A stretch of 14,608 bases of DNA from Lentisphaerota bacterium (GTDB lineage Bacteria > Verrucomicrobiota > Kiritimatiellia > RFP12 > UBA1067). Positions 1-6,052 of this stretch are shown piece by piece. Below the pieces are notes generated by a model. The model saw only the letters and a list, made by a program, of their open reading frames with translations. It made no database searches and was not told the origin of the DNA. Each line of letters opens with the position of its first letter. The first letter of the stretch is position 1. Location: the NCBI GenBank assembly GCA_022839525.1, contig JALHET010000089.1, forward strand, positions 1-14,608, in the 5' to 3' direction. The translations under genes were made by a program, and so were the position numbers.

Positions 1-120
1 AAGCAAGGCACAGAGCAGAAACCGATGCTGCCACCACCGATCTCAGGCGGCTCGGGCGGCTCGTTTGGCGGAGCCGGCTCCTCCTCGCAGGCTCCCCCAA
101 AACTGAACGCCTTCCGGTAA
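1..120 (+). CDS. C-terminal end of an unidentified Gly/Pro/Ser-rich protein (partial)
   Basis: Frame 1 is open from the first base and stops with TAA at 118-120, giving the last 39 residues of a gene that begins outside the window. The tail is low in complexity: a PPP run, then Gly/Ser-rich stretches (SGGSGGSFGG), ending PPKLNAFR. No domain can be recognised from so little. The stop is followed at once by a GAGGAG ribosome binding site and, 13 nt later, by the ATG of the prepilin-like gene, so it is probably the upstream member of the same operon. The Gly/Ser-rich flexible end recalls the Gly-rich end of the exported protein at 1405-2205, which suggests, but does not prove, a surface protein. 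Confidence 0.6.
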   Translation, partial: KQGTEQKPMLPPPISGGSGGSFGGAGSSSQAPPKLNAFR

Positions 121-133
121 GAGGAGTGACGCT

Positions 134-406
134 ATGGACACAAACACACCCTACCTTGTCCGACATGACAGCCGGCGAGCCGGCGGCGTCAATATGGAGT
201 ATGTCATTTTGGCCGTGCTGATCGCTGCCGCCGTGGTGGTGGCCGTGGTCGTGTTCAGCCGCTCCGTCGCCAGCATGTTCATCGCTGCGGGCGAGGCCGC
301 GACACTGCGCGAGACCGACGCCCAGAAAAACTTGGATATGCGCCGCAAAGACCGCGAAGCGGATGCGGCCGTGTCGAAACAATATCATGACGCCATGCAT
401 CATTAG
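134..406 (+). CDS. Flp/Tad-type prepilin-like small membrane protein
   Basis: This 90-residue protein has the layout of a Flp (type IVb) prepilin. A short hydrophilic leader with basic residues (R14, R15) ends at G17-G18, then VNMEY, then a hydrophobic helix at about residues 24-41 rich in Ala and Val. If cleavage falls after G17, Glu22 is mature position 5 and Tyr23 position 6, the Glu5-Tyr6 pair typical of Flp pilins cut by a TadV-like peptidase. The remainder (about 57-90) is highly charged and likely helical, longer and more hydrophilic than in classic Flp pilins. It could therefore be a pseudopilin or another single-pass protein. The start is supported by GAGGAG at 121-126. It lies 14 nt upstream of the TPR gene. 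No secretion ATPase or prepilin peptidase is visible in the window. Confidence 0.6.
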   Translation: MDTNTPYLVRHDSRRAGGVNMEYVILAVLIAAAVVVAVVVFSRSVASMFIAAGEAATLRETDAQKNLDMRRKDREADAAVSKQYHDAMHH

Positions 407-420
407 CGGGAGGAAAAGAG

Positions 421-1401
421 GTGAGGTGGAAAATGAAACCCTGTGTCCCTTGGTTGTGTGCCGTGCTGCTTACGGCCTTCTGCGCACCCCGCCTCTGCGG
501 CGCGCCGGATGCTGGCACTAAAGGCAATACGCCTGAGGCGGCCAAAGACGCCATGAACGATTACGATGCGGGGTTGGCTCTTCTGAAGGCGAACCGCCAC
601 AACGAGGCGCTCGCCGCTTTCCGTAACGCGCTGGAAAAAGCCGAGGCGGTCAAAGAACCCGTCGGACGCACGGTCGCCTCGGTAGCGGCCAACAACGCAG
701 GCAACCTCCTCATGTTGCAGAACAAGGCCTCCGACGCGGAAACGTTATTCCGTCGGGCGGTCGCCGCTGACCCCAAACATGCCCTGGCCATCAACAACCT
801 TGGCGTTGCCCTCCTCAAGCAAGGCAAGACGCAAGAGGCGCTGCAGACCTTCGAACAGGCGGTCAAGACCGATCCCCGGCAGGGGCTTGCGCTCAACAAT
901 CTCGCCAGCCTGTTGATTCAGGCAGGTAACTTGAAGTTGGCGGCAAAACACCTGGCCACCAGTCTCAAACTCAACCCGAAGAACCAGCGGCAGACTCTGC
1001 TGCTGACAGCACGCCTCTACGACAAGGCGGACAGCAAACCCGAAGCGCAGGACAAACTCTGGCAATCGCTCGTCAATACCACGGACGGTTCGCCGGACGC
1101 CCGCCTCCACTTGGCGTGCGAGTATCTTCAGGCCGGGCTTTTCCCGCAAGCCGAGCGCGTCTTCAACGGGCTGCTCAAAGAGAAACCGGAGTGGCCGGAA
1201 GCCCAATACAATCTGGGGCGTTTGCTGGTCATCAGCAAAACCGACTTCGAACGCGGCGTACGCCTGCTCACAACCGCCTCGTCCGGTTCCGGCGAGACCG
1301 CAGAACAGGCCAAAAAATTCCTCGCCGATATCGAGTCGCTTTCCAAAGGCGGGGATCCGGAATGGAAAGCGGCGGATGCAAAAAAAAAGGAAAGGCGGTA
1401 A
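421..1401 (+). CDS. Exported tetratricopeptide-repeat protein (TadD-like)
   Basis: A protein of 326 residues, started here at GTG 421, 7 nt after GGAGG at 409-413. An ATG at 433 (residue 5) is an equally possible start. The N-terminus is a signal peptide (hydrophobic residues 11-20, likely cut near LCGA at 25-28) without a lipobox, so a periplasmic or outer-membrane-associated protein is expected. Residues ~44-300 are successive TPR helix pairs; the clearest are 89-119, 122-152 (NNLGVALLKQGKTQEA) and 156-186, with further ones near 225-255 and 258-285. TPR proteins scaffold assemblies, and TadD and PilF are the pilus-assembly examples. The position after a Flp-like prepilin fits that role, but this is inference. 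The C-terminus is Lys-rich (KKKERR) and encoded over a run of nine A at 1380-1388. It ends 3 nt before the next ATG. Confidence 0.75.
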   Translation: MRWKMKPCVPWLCAVLLTAFCAPRLCGAPDAGTKGNTPEAAKDAMNDYDAGLALLKANRHNEALAAFRNALEKAEAVKEPVGRTVASVAANNAGNLLMLQNKASDAETLFRRAVAADPKHALAINNLGVALLKQGKTQEALQTFEQAVKTDPRQGLALNNLASLLIQAGNLKLAAKHLATSLKLNPKNQRQTLLLTARLYDKADSKPEAQDKLWQSLVNTTDGSPDARLHLACEYLQAGLFPQAERVFNGLLKEKPEWPEAQYNLGRLLVISKTDFERGVRLLTTASSGSGETAEQAKKFLADIESLSKGGDPEWKAADAKKKERR

Positions 1402-1404
1402 GCC

Positions 1405-2205
1405 ATGTATATGGGAAAAACACACCTTTTTCTTTCCACGTTTTGGTTGCGCCGTCTGACCGCACTCGCGTTGGTTGTTAACCTGTCGTCCGTTCTCCTT
1501 CTCCACGCCTTCGCCGGATCCCAGACGCTGGCCCGTGCGGACGCCGGTAGCGATTCCTCGACAGGAACCGCTTACAGCAACGCGGGGGCTAACGATTTCG
1601 GCGGAACCGATCTGGATAATGGCCAGACCGTTGCGAAAGGTGCCGCCACCCTGGTCACCACCGGGTTTGACGACAAGATATCTTTCAAAGTCGGCCCCGG
1701 TGCCACGGCAGGCGTCGGGGCGGGTGCGACTCTCCAGTTCGCGGTAAACGCGGAAGCATTACTGAACGATCTCGGCCTGTCCAGTCTGGACGGGTTGATC
1801 GAGTGGTGCCAGCAACTCGTCCAGAATCCCAGCACTTACATTGGCCAGCTCATCAATGAGGCGAAAGACAATGTGGCTGCGTCTGATGCCGAAAGAGTGG
1901 AAGAGGTGATCGCCGAAACCGTTACCCGTGCCTACGCCGCCGCCGAGAATATTCTGGCGAATATCGGTGTATCCTCCGGCTCGGCACTCCAAAGCCTGTT
2001 CAGCGGTGGAAACACCGGAGGCGGAGAAGGGCATACTGGCGGCGGTTTATCCGTCCTTAGTAACAGCAGATCGGGCGGTTGCGGGGGCGCATCGTCAGGC
2101 TCAGGCGGATGCGGCGGCGGTTGCGGGGGCGCATCGTCAGGCTCAGGCGGATGCGGCGGCGGCAACTACAAGCGCGACAGCCAATTCAAATGCTGGAGCA
2201 AATGA
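1405..2205 (+). CDS. Exported protein with Cys/Gly/Ser-rich tandem-repeat C-terminus, unknown function
   Basis: The 266-residue product is not recognised. A basic n-region followed by a hydrophobic stretch at ~15-37 (ending HAFAG) looks like a signal peptide or membrane anchor. Residues ~45-115 are Gly/Ala/Ser/Thr-rich, and 116-195 are helical and acidic (LLNDLGLSSLDGLIEW, then ERVEEVIAETVTRAYAAAENIL). From ~200 it is Gly-rich and contains two exact copies of a 14-residue Cys-Gly-Ser unit, then NYKRDSQFKCWSK. The six cysteines are C135, C226, C236, C240, C250 and C263, five of them in the last 41 residues, which suggests disulphide cross-linking or modification outside the cytoplasm. The ATG follows the TPR stop by 3 nt, with GGAAAGGCGG just upstream, so the genes are probably translationally coupled. 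It may be a surface fibre or matrix protein or a secreted substrate; the sequence alone does not decide. Confidence 0.7.
   Translation: MYMGKTHLFLSTFWLRRLTALALVVNLSSVLLLHAFAGSQTLARADAGSDSSTGTAYSNAGANDFGGTDLDNGQTVAKGAATLVTTGFDDKISFKVGPGATAGVGAGATLQFAVNAEALLNDLGLSSLDGLIEWCQQLVQNPSTYIGQLINEAKDNVAASDAERVEEVIAETVTRAYAAAENILANIGVSSGSALQSLFSGGNTGGGEGHTGGGLSVLSNSRSGGCGGASSGSGGCGGGCGGASSGSGGCGGGNYKRDSQFKCWSK
2080..2163 (+). repeat. Two perfect 42-bp tandem repeats, in frame
   Basis: Copies at 2080-2121 and 2122-2163 differ only in the last base (T versus C, synonymous). Each encodes a 14-residue unit starting at Cys with the pattern C-G-G-A-S-S-G-S-G-G-C-G-G-G. Because the unit is a multiple of three and the copies are almost identical at the DNA level, this is a recent duplication that can expand or contract without breaking the frame. 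Confidence 0.95.
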
Positions 2206-2210
2206 TCCCG

Positions 2211-2627
2211 TCACGCGAACGCCTGCGGCAATAACTCCCCCAGTGTGGCCGACGCGACCTTGCCGCCCTTGAGCCGCGCAAAAAAAACCGGGGTTTCCGG
2301 CACGCAGAACTCCGCCAGCACCTGACGGCATGCCCCGCAGGGCGAGGCGGGGCGTGCCGTGCCGCCAACCACCGCCACGGCCGCGAAGGCACGGCATCCC
2401 GCGCTGACCGCTTTGAAAAGTGCGGTCCGCTCCGCGCAGTTGCTGAGCCCATACGAGACGTTCTCCACGTTGCACCCCGTGTAGATCTGACCGTCCAGCG
2501 TGAGGATCGCCGCGCCCACGGGATACTCCGAATAGGGACAGTGCGCGTTCGCCGCCGCCTCGCGCGCGCTCTTCACCAGCAGGTCGCGCACGGGCTTGGA
2601 AACAGGAGGGTGTTTTTCTTTTTTCAT
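2211..2627 (-). CDS. cdd: Cytidine deaminase
   Basis: Hydrolytic deamination of cytidine and deoxycytidine to uridine and deoxyuridine in pyrimidine salvage; a cytosolic zinc enzyme, homotetrameric in the short form. The 138-residue length fits that form. Visible motifs are NVEN at 53-56 (ribose binding), NCAER at 63-67 (zinc ligand C64, proton shuttle E66) and PCGACR at 96-101 (zinc ligands C97 and C100). The ATG at 2627 is preferred because AGGGG lies about 7 nt before it and the protein then begins in the family's normal place. An upstream in-frame ATG at 2681 would add 18 residues and overlap the previous gene. It lies just downstream of pdp on the same strand, whose product consumes the uridine made here. 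It converges with the Cys/Gly-repeat gene, with only 5 nt between the two stops. Confidence 0.95.
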   Translation of the reverse strand: MKKEKHPPVSKPVRDLLVKSAREAAANAHCPYSEYPVGAAILTLDGQIYTGCNVENVSYGLSNCAERTALFKAVSAGCRAFAAVAVVGGTARPASPCGACRQVLAEFCVPETPVFFARLKGGKVASATLGELLPQAFA

Positions 2628-2652
2628 GGTAATGCCCCTGTCGGACAGATCC

Positions 2653-2669
2653 GACGGGTTCGACCCGTC
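2653..2669 (-). other. Hairpin at the pdp stop codon, in the cdd leader
   Basis: GACGGGT (2653-2659), loop TCG, ACCCGTC (2663-2669) form a perfect 7-bp stem with a 3-nt loop. It overlaps two bases of the pdp stop codon and lies about 25 nt before the cdd start. No T-run follows on the minus strand, so it is not a typical intrinsic terminator; mRNA processing or modulation of cdd translation is possible. A second small inverted repeat (TCGGA 2641-2645 / TCCGA 2650-2654) overlaps it and could compete. Confidence 0.4.
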
Positions 2670-3969
2670 AAAGGCTCTCAAGAATCAAGCGACGTTCCGC
2701 CACCGGTTCGTCCGTGATGCGCACGGCAGCCACGGCCTCCGCCGCCAACGGATCGAAGCACGCGGCATTTTTTGCAAGTAGCCGCATGATCGGCTGGCCT
2801 TTTTCCACCCGTTCGCCGGTCTGGACCAGACGGTCGATCCCGGCCGCGGGATCGATCTCGTCCGTCGTGACCGTACGTCCGCCGCCGAGCCGCAGCACCA
2901 CCCGGCCCAGCTTTTCGGCATCCACGGTGGCCACGATCCCGTCCTGCGGCGCGGGAATCTCCCGTACCGCGCCGGGCTGCGGCAGACGACCCGGATCGTC
3001 CGCCACACGCGCGTCGCCGCCCTGCGCGCGCACCATACGGCAGAAACACTCCAGGGCACGGCCGTCGTCGAGCCGCGCCGCAAGTTCGCGCCGCGCCTCC
3101 GTCGGATCCGCGTACACCCCGGCCAGCAGAGTCATCTGAGCGGTGAGTTCGATCGTCAGTTCGCGCGTATCCGACGGCCCGCCGCCCTTCAACGTCTCCA
3201 GCGCCTCGGCCACCTCCACGGCGTTGCCCACGGTGCGCCCGAGCGGCTGCGCCATATCCGTAATGAGCGCTGCGGTCCGCCGCCCCAACGCCCGGCCCAC
3301 GGCGAGCAGGCCTTCGGCCAGCGCGTGCGCGTCCTCCCGTGTGCGCATAAAGGCCGCGGGACCGCATTTGACGTCGAAGACCAGAGTCTCGGCACCCGCA
3401 GCCAATTTTTTGGACATGATGCTGGCGGTGATCAGTGGGATGCTGGGCACCGTACCGGTGACGTCGCGCAGCGCGTAGAGCTTTTTGTCGGCGGGGGCCA
3501 AACGGTCGGTCTGCCCGATGATCGCGCACCCGACCTCCGCAATCACCTGCTTGAAGGCCTCCACCGAAAGGCATGTGTTATATCCCGGAATGCTCTCCAA
3601 CTTGTCCAGTGTGCCGCCGGTGATCCCCAGGCCGCGCCCGGCGATCATCGGAACCGCCAGCCCCGCCGAAGCCGCCAGCGGCGCGATCATGAGGGAGAGC
3701 TTGTCTCCGATACCGCCGGTCGAGTGCTTGTCCGCCGTGGGACGGGGCCATCCCTCAAAGGACACGAGGTCGCCCGAACGCATCATCGCGTCGGTCAACA
3801 CCGCCGTTTCCGCAGCGTTCATCCCCCGGAATAGGATGGCCATAGCCAGAGCCGACATCTGGTAGTCCGGCACCGACCCGCGCGTGAACCCCTCTATGAA
3901 ATCGCGGATATCCGCCTCTTCAAGCGTTCCGCCATCCCGTTTTTTCTCAATTACCCATTGAGGAATCAT
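2668..3969 (-). CDS. pdp: Pyrimidine-nucleoside (thymidine) phosphorylase
   Basis: Reversible phosphorolysis of uridine, deoxyuridine or thymidine to the free base and (deoxy)ribose-1-phosphate, in the cytosol. The 433-residue length is normal for the family. Motifs: phosphate-binding KHSTGGIGDK at 81-90; the thymidine phosphorylase signature around AGRGLGITGGTLDKLE at 110-125; base-binding residues R168, S183 and K187 in LRDV and SIMSKK. The C-terminal third is the usual beta domain (about 340-433). A small oddity is DVKCGPAAFM at 199-208, where DVKxGSGAFM is more common. The ATG at 3969 has GGAGGGG just upstream; a longer reading to 4116 would run through the promoter and the divergent gene's start. 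Pairing with cdd supports uridine use, hence pdp rather than a strict deoA, but specificity cannot be read from sequence. Confidence 0.95.
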   Translation of the reverse strand: MIPQWVIEKKRDGGTLEEADIRDFIEGFTRGSVPDYQMSALAMAILFRGMNAAETAVLTDAMMRSGDLVSFEGWPRPTADKHSTGGIGDKLSLMIAPLAASAGLAVPMIAGRGLGITGGTLDKLESIPGYNTCLSVEAFKQVIAEVGCAIIGQTDRLAPADKKLYALRDVTGTVPSIPLITASIMSKKLAAGAETLVFDVKCGPAAFMRTREDAHALAEGLLAVGRALGRRTAALITDMAQPLGRTVGNAVEVAEALETLKGGGPSDTRELTIELTAQMTLLAGVYADPTEARRELAARLDDGRALECFCRMVRAQGGDARVADDPGRLPQPGAVREIPAPQDGIVATVDAEKLGRVVLRLGGGRTVTTDEIDPAAGIDRLVQTGERVEKGQPIMRLLAKNAACFDPLAAEAVAAVRITDEPVAERRLILESL

Positions 3970-3990
3970 GTCCCCTCCTTCACCGTCCAC

Positions 3991-4006
3991 CGGTCTTTTC
4001 AGACCG
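3991..4006 (-). other. Small hairpin in the pdp 5' leader
   Basis: CGGTCT (3991-3996), loop TTTC, AGACCG (4001-4006): a perfect 6-bp stem with a 4-nt loop, 21-37 nt upstream of the pdp start and just before its ribosome binding site. If transcription starts near 4026 it lies wholly in the leader. A regulatory role is only a possibility. Confidence 0.3.
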
Positions 4007-4032
4007 CTTTCAATCCCCATTATTCGGGGGAA

Positions 4033-4061
4033 AGTATACCCAAAAAGCCGGGCCCGCACAA
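4033..4061 (-). promoter_or_regulatory. Sigma-70-type promoter for pdp-cdd
   Basis: Read on the minus strand: -35 TTGTGC (complement of 4056-4061), a 17-nt spacer, -10 TATACT (complement of 4033-4038). The -10 matches consensus at five of six positions and the spacing is ideal. Expected transcription start near 4026, giving a leader of ~57 nt to the pdp ATG. Confidence 0.6.
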
Positions 4062-4095
4062 CTGCGGTTTTTCCGTCCCCGCGCCCCAAAGTTTT

Positions 4096-4104
4096 TGGTA
4101 TAGT
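4096..4104 (+). promoter_or_regulatory. Extended -10 promoter for the acyltransferase gene
   Basis: TGGTATAGT at 4096-4104 fits the extended -10 form TGnTATAAT with one mismatch. No convincing -35 lies 16-18 nt upstream, which extended -10 promoters tolerate. The expected start (near 4111) is only ~4 nt from the ATG at 4115, and no ribosome binding site precedes that ATG, so the transcript may be leaderless or nearly so. Confidence 0.4.
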
Positions 4105-4114
4105 GTCCCGCACC

Positions 4115-4930
4115 ATGGCATCACATACCGCGTTTCAGGAAGCCCTACGCACCACCGGACGTTACGCCACTGTCTCCGAGTGGCGTCAGCAGAACCCGAT
4201 CCGGATCCGTGCGCTCTCTTCCTTCCTCTACGCCTTCACCATTATCGGCATTGCGGTCCGTTGCACAGTGAGACACCTCTTCCGTGTCTTGGACTACGAG
4301 GAGTGGGGGCGGATCTGCATGGCCTCGGTACGCTTCGCCGAACGGCTCGGCGGGATTGTTACCTTCGAGGGCTTCGAACGGCGCGCCGCACATGACGGGC
4401 CAGTCGTGTACGTCTCTAACCACATGAGCACGCTGGAAACCATGGTCTTTCCGACCACGCTGCTCTCGTTCGGCAAAATCGCGATCGTGCTCAAAAAGAG
4501 CCTCACGGAAATCCCGCTGGTCGGCAAGGCCGCTCTGCACATCGGCTGCATTCCGATAACGCGCAAAAACGCGCGCGAAGACCTGAAAACCGTGCTGGAG
4601 GTCGGCGCACAGAGGCTGGCCGAGGGGCACTCGGTTTTGCTCTTCCCACAGGGCACGCGTCAAGCGGTCTTTGACAGCAAGAAGTTCAACTCGCTGGGTT
4701 CAAAGCTGGCTGAGCGCGCCGGCGTGCCCGTCGTGCCGCTGGCGGTGAAGACCGATTTCCTCCAAACCGGCAAGTGGTTCAAGGACTTCGGCACGGTCGA
4801 CCCCAACAAGCCGATCCGCTTCGCCTGCGGCCCGGTCCTCCCCGCCACGCTCGGTGCCCGCGCCACACACGATCAGAGCGTCGCGTTCATCGAATCCAAA
4901 CTCAAGGAGTGGGGCCTCCCGACCGCCTGA
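4115..4930 (+). CDS. PlsC-type 1-acylglycerol-3-phosphate acyltransferase family protein
   Basis: Probable acyl transfer to lysophosphatidic acid or a related glycerol acceptor at the inner membrane, in phospholipid synthesis. The 271-residue protein has a hydrophobic segment at ~36-50, then the acyltransferase blocks: NHMSTLE at 102-108 (His103 with Glu108, an H-x4-E form of the usual H-x4-D), GCIPITRKN at 144-152, FPQGTR at 177-182 (Gln where FPEGTR is usual), and VPVVPLAVKTD at 204-214. The two substitutions resemble a PlsC-like subfamily with NHMSTLE and FPQ-TR motifs, so they look like subfamily features rather than decay. ATG 4115 is chosen because the protein begins sensibly there and the promoter-like element sits just before it; an ATG at 3968 would place 49 residues over the divergent pdp promoter. 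No Shine-Dalgarno is visible. Confidence 0.85.
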   Translation: MASHTAFQEALRTTGRYATVSEWRQQNPIRIRALSSFLYAFTIIGIAVRCTVRHLFRVLDYEEWGRICMASVRFAERLGGIVTFEGFERRAAHDGPVVYVSNHMSTLETMVFPTTLLSFGKIAIVLKKSLTEIPLVGKAALHIGCIPITRKNAREDLKTVLEVGAQRLAEGHSVLLFPQGTRQAVFDSKKFNSLGSKLAERAGVPVVPLAVKTDFLQTGKWFKDFGTVDPNKPIRFACGPVLPATLGARATHDQSVAFIESKLKEWGLPTA

Positions 4931-4936
4931 CCTCGC

Positions 4937-4961
4937 GCCCCGACTCGATCCGGGGCGAGTC
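4937..4961. repeat. Overlapping inverted repeats between convergent genes
   Basis: In the 48-nt gap between the acyltransferase stop and the end of the LysM gene, GCCCCG (4937-4942) can pair with CGGGGC (4951-4956), or GACTCG (4942-4947) with CGAGTC (4956-4961). Each has a 6-bp stem and an 8-nt loop, and they exclude each other. The place suits a bidirectional terminator, but there is no T-run on either side. Confidence 0.3.
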
Positions 4962-4978
4962 AGATCACCCAGGGTTGC

Positions 4979-6049
4979 CTACTCCGCGATGTTCACCGCC
5001 GCGCCGTTCGGCAGAAGCGTGCAGAGTTCCTCGATATCGGCGTTCCGGAAACAGACGCGCCCGGCCTCCAGCCCGCGATCCGACAACGCCCCGTTCCATG
5101 CGCCGTAGAGGCCAAGCCCCCTGACTTGTGGCGTCGCGCCCGTGGCCTCAAGGGAGATCCGGCACGTGCCCCCGCCTCCCGACCCAGGCGCCGAAGCGCG
5201 GATCACCTTGGCCCGGATGGCGTAGGTACCGGCGGGAACGCGCTCCGGCTGACTGATCCCGAGCGGATACTTTTTGAAGAACTGGCCGTTCAACGTGAGC
5301 GTGGCGCATGCCTCTTTAAGCGCAACCGTCAGCTCGAACCGTGGATGGTCCAGAACCCAGATCTCACGACCGAGGCGCAGCCGTTCCGGCCTGTCGATCC
5401 CGTTTGCTTTCAGGATGAAGTCCTGCGTGTTCCCGTACTTCTTGGCGATCTTGCTGATCAGATCGCCGGCAACAACGCGGTGCTTGATTTTCTCGGGCGC
5501 GGGCCGGTTGGCAAAAATCAGCGTGGTGTTGACGGTTCCGGTCTTGCGCTCCACAAACGCGCGCACATCATCCGCGTCGCGCCGTAGCAGCACTTGCGAC
5601 AGGAGAAGGCGCGTGCCGACAAGGTCGTCCTGCTCTTCGCGCTCCGCCGCCTGTTCGAGCAGCTTCCTGACCTCTTGCGACCGCACCTTGACGGCGGAAA
5701 GCGGTTGGGACTCCAGAGGCAACCCGTCGGGACTCTTGCCCTGGGCGGCAGCAACCTCCCCCTTTTTCGCGGTGCCAGACGATTCCGGCTGCCGCCGGAG
5801 ATTAAGAAAGTGCTTCAACAGCGAAGGCCGTTCGCGCTGCGCCTCCACCCCGGGTATACGGTACCGCACCTGCCCGAAAAACCCGTCGTCGCCCTCCGCT
5901 TCCCGGGGATCCCCGCCGCCACATCCCCGGAACAGCAGGAAGAACAGCCCAGCCACCGGAATCAGCGCGAACACCCACCAGGACTTGCGTAACGGCGAGC
6001 CCTGACGGTCATCGTATTCAATCCCGTATGTGCCGCGCTGCAGCGACAT
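4979..6049 (-). CDS. Membrane-anchored LysM protein with degenerate L,D-transpeptidase (YkuD-like) domain
   Basis: The 356-residue protein has a short cytoplasmic N-terminus, one membrane segment at ~24-41, a charged, Pro/Gly-rich and partly helical region (45-180), a LysM domain at ~188-234 (HRVVAGDLISKIAKKYG, then LRLGREIWVL) and a C-terminal region at ~237-354 that looks like a YkuD domain. It should be periplasmic and bind peptidoglycan. The YkuD active-site motif HG...S-x-G-C-[IV]-R-M reads GLYGAW (313-318) and then AGRVCFRNADIEEL (329-342): the His is Tyr315, the Cys position is Arg331, and the Arg position is Cys333. It is therefore unlikely to be an ordinary transpeptidase; a peptidoglycan-binding or structural role is more probable. 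AAGGAG lies inside the end of pdxJ, 3 nt of spacer separate the genes, and the two are probably co-translated. Confidence 0.75.
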   Translation of the reverse strand: MSLQRGTYGIEYDDRQGSPLRKSWWVFALIPVAGLFFLLFRGCGGGDPREAEGDDGFFGQVRYRIPGVEAQRERPSLLKHFLNLRRQPESSGTAKKGEVAAAQGKSPDGLPLESQPLSAVKVRSQEVRKLLEQAAEREEQDDLVGTRLLLSQVLLRRDADDVRAFVERKTGTVNTTLIFANRPAPEKIKHRVVAGDLISKIAKKYGNTQDFILKANGIDRPERLRLGREIWVLDHPRFELTVALKEACATLTLNGQFFKKYPLGISQPERVPAGTYAIRAKVIRASAPGSGGGGTCRISLEATGATPQVRGLGLYGAWNGALSDRGLEAGRVCFRNADIEELCTLLPNGAAVNIAE

Positions 6050-6052
6050 GGT

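Noticed and set aside
1380..1388. Run of nine A near the end of the TPR gene as a programmed slippage site
   Set aside because: Only the last ~6 codons would change, the zero frame ends cleanly at a well-spaced downstream start, and no conserved alternative extension is recognisable.
745..1506. A 253-residue open frame on the minus strand
   Set aside because: It is opposite the TPR gene, with mirrored periodicity from the repeats and no domain of its own.
2080..2163. Possible CRISPR-like or microcin-B17-like repeat
   Set aside because: The two copies abut without spacers and are in frame in a long exported protein. No cas, YcaO or dehydrogenase partner is present.
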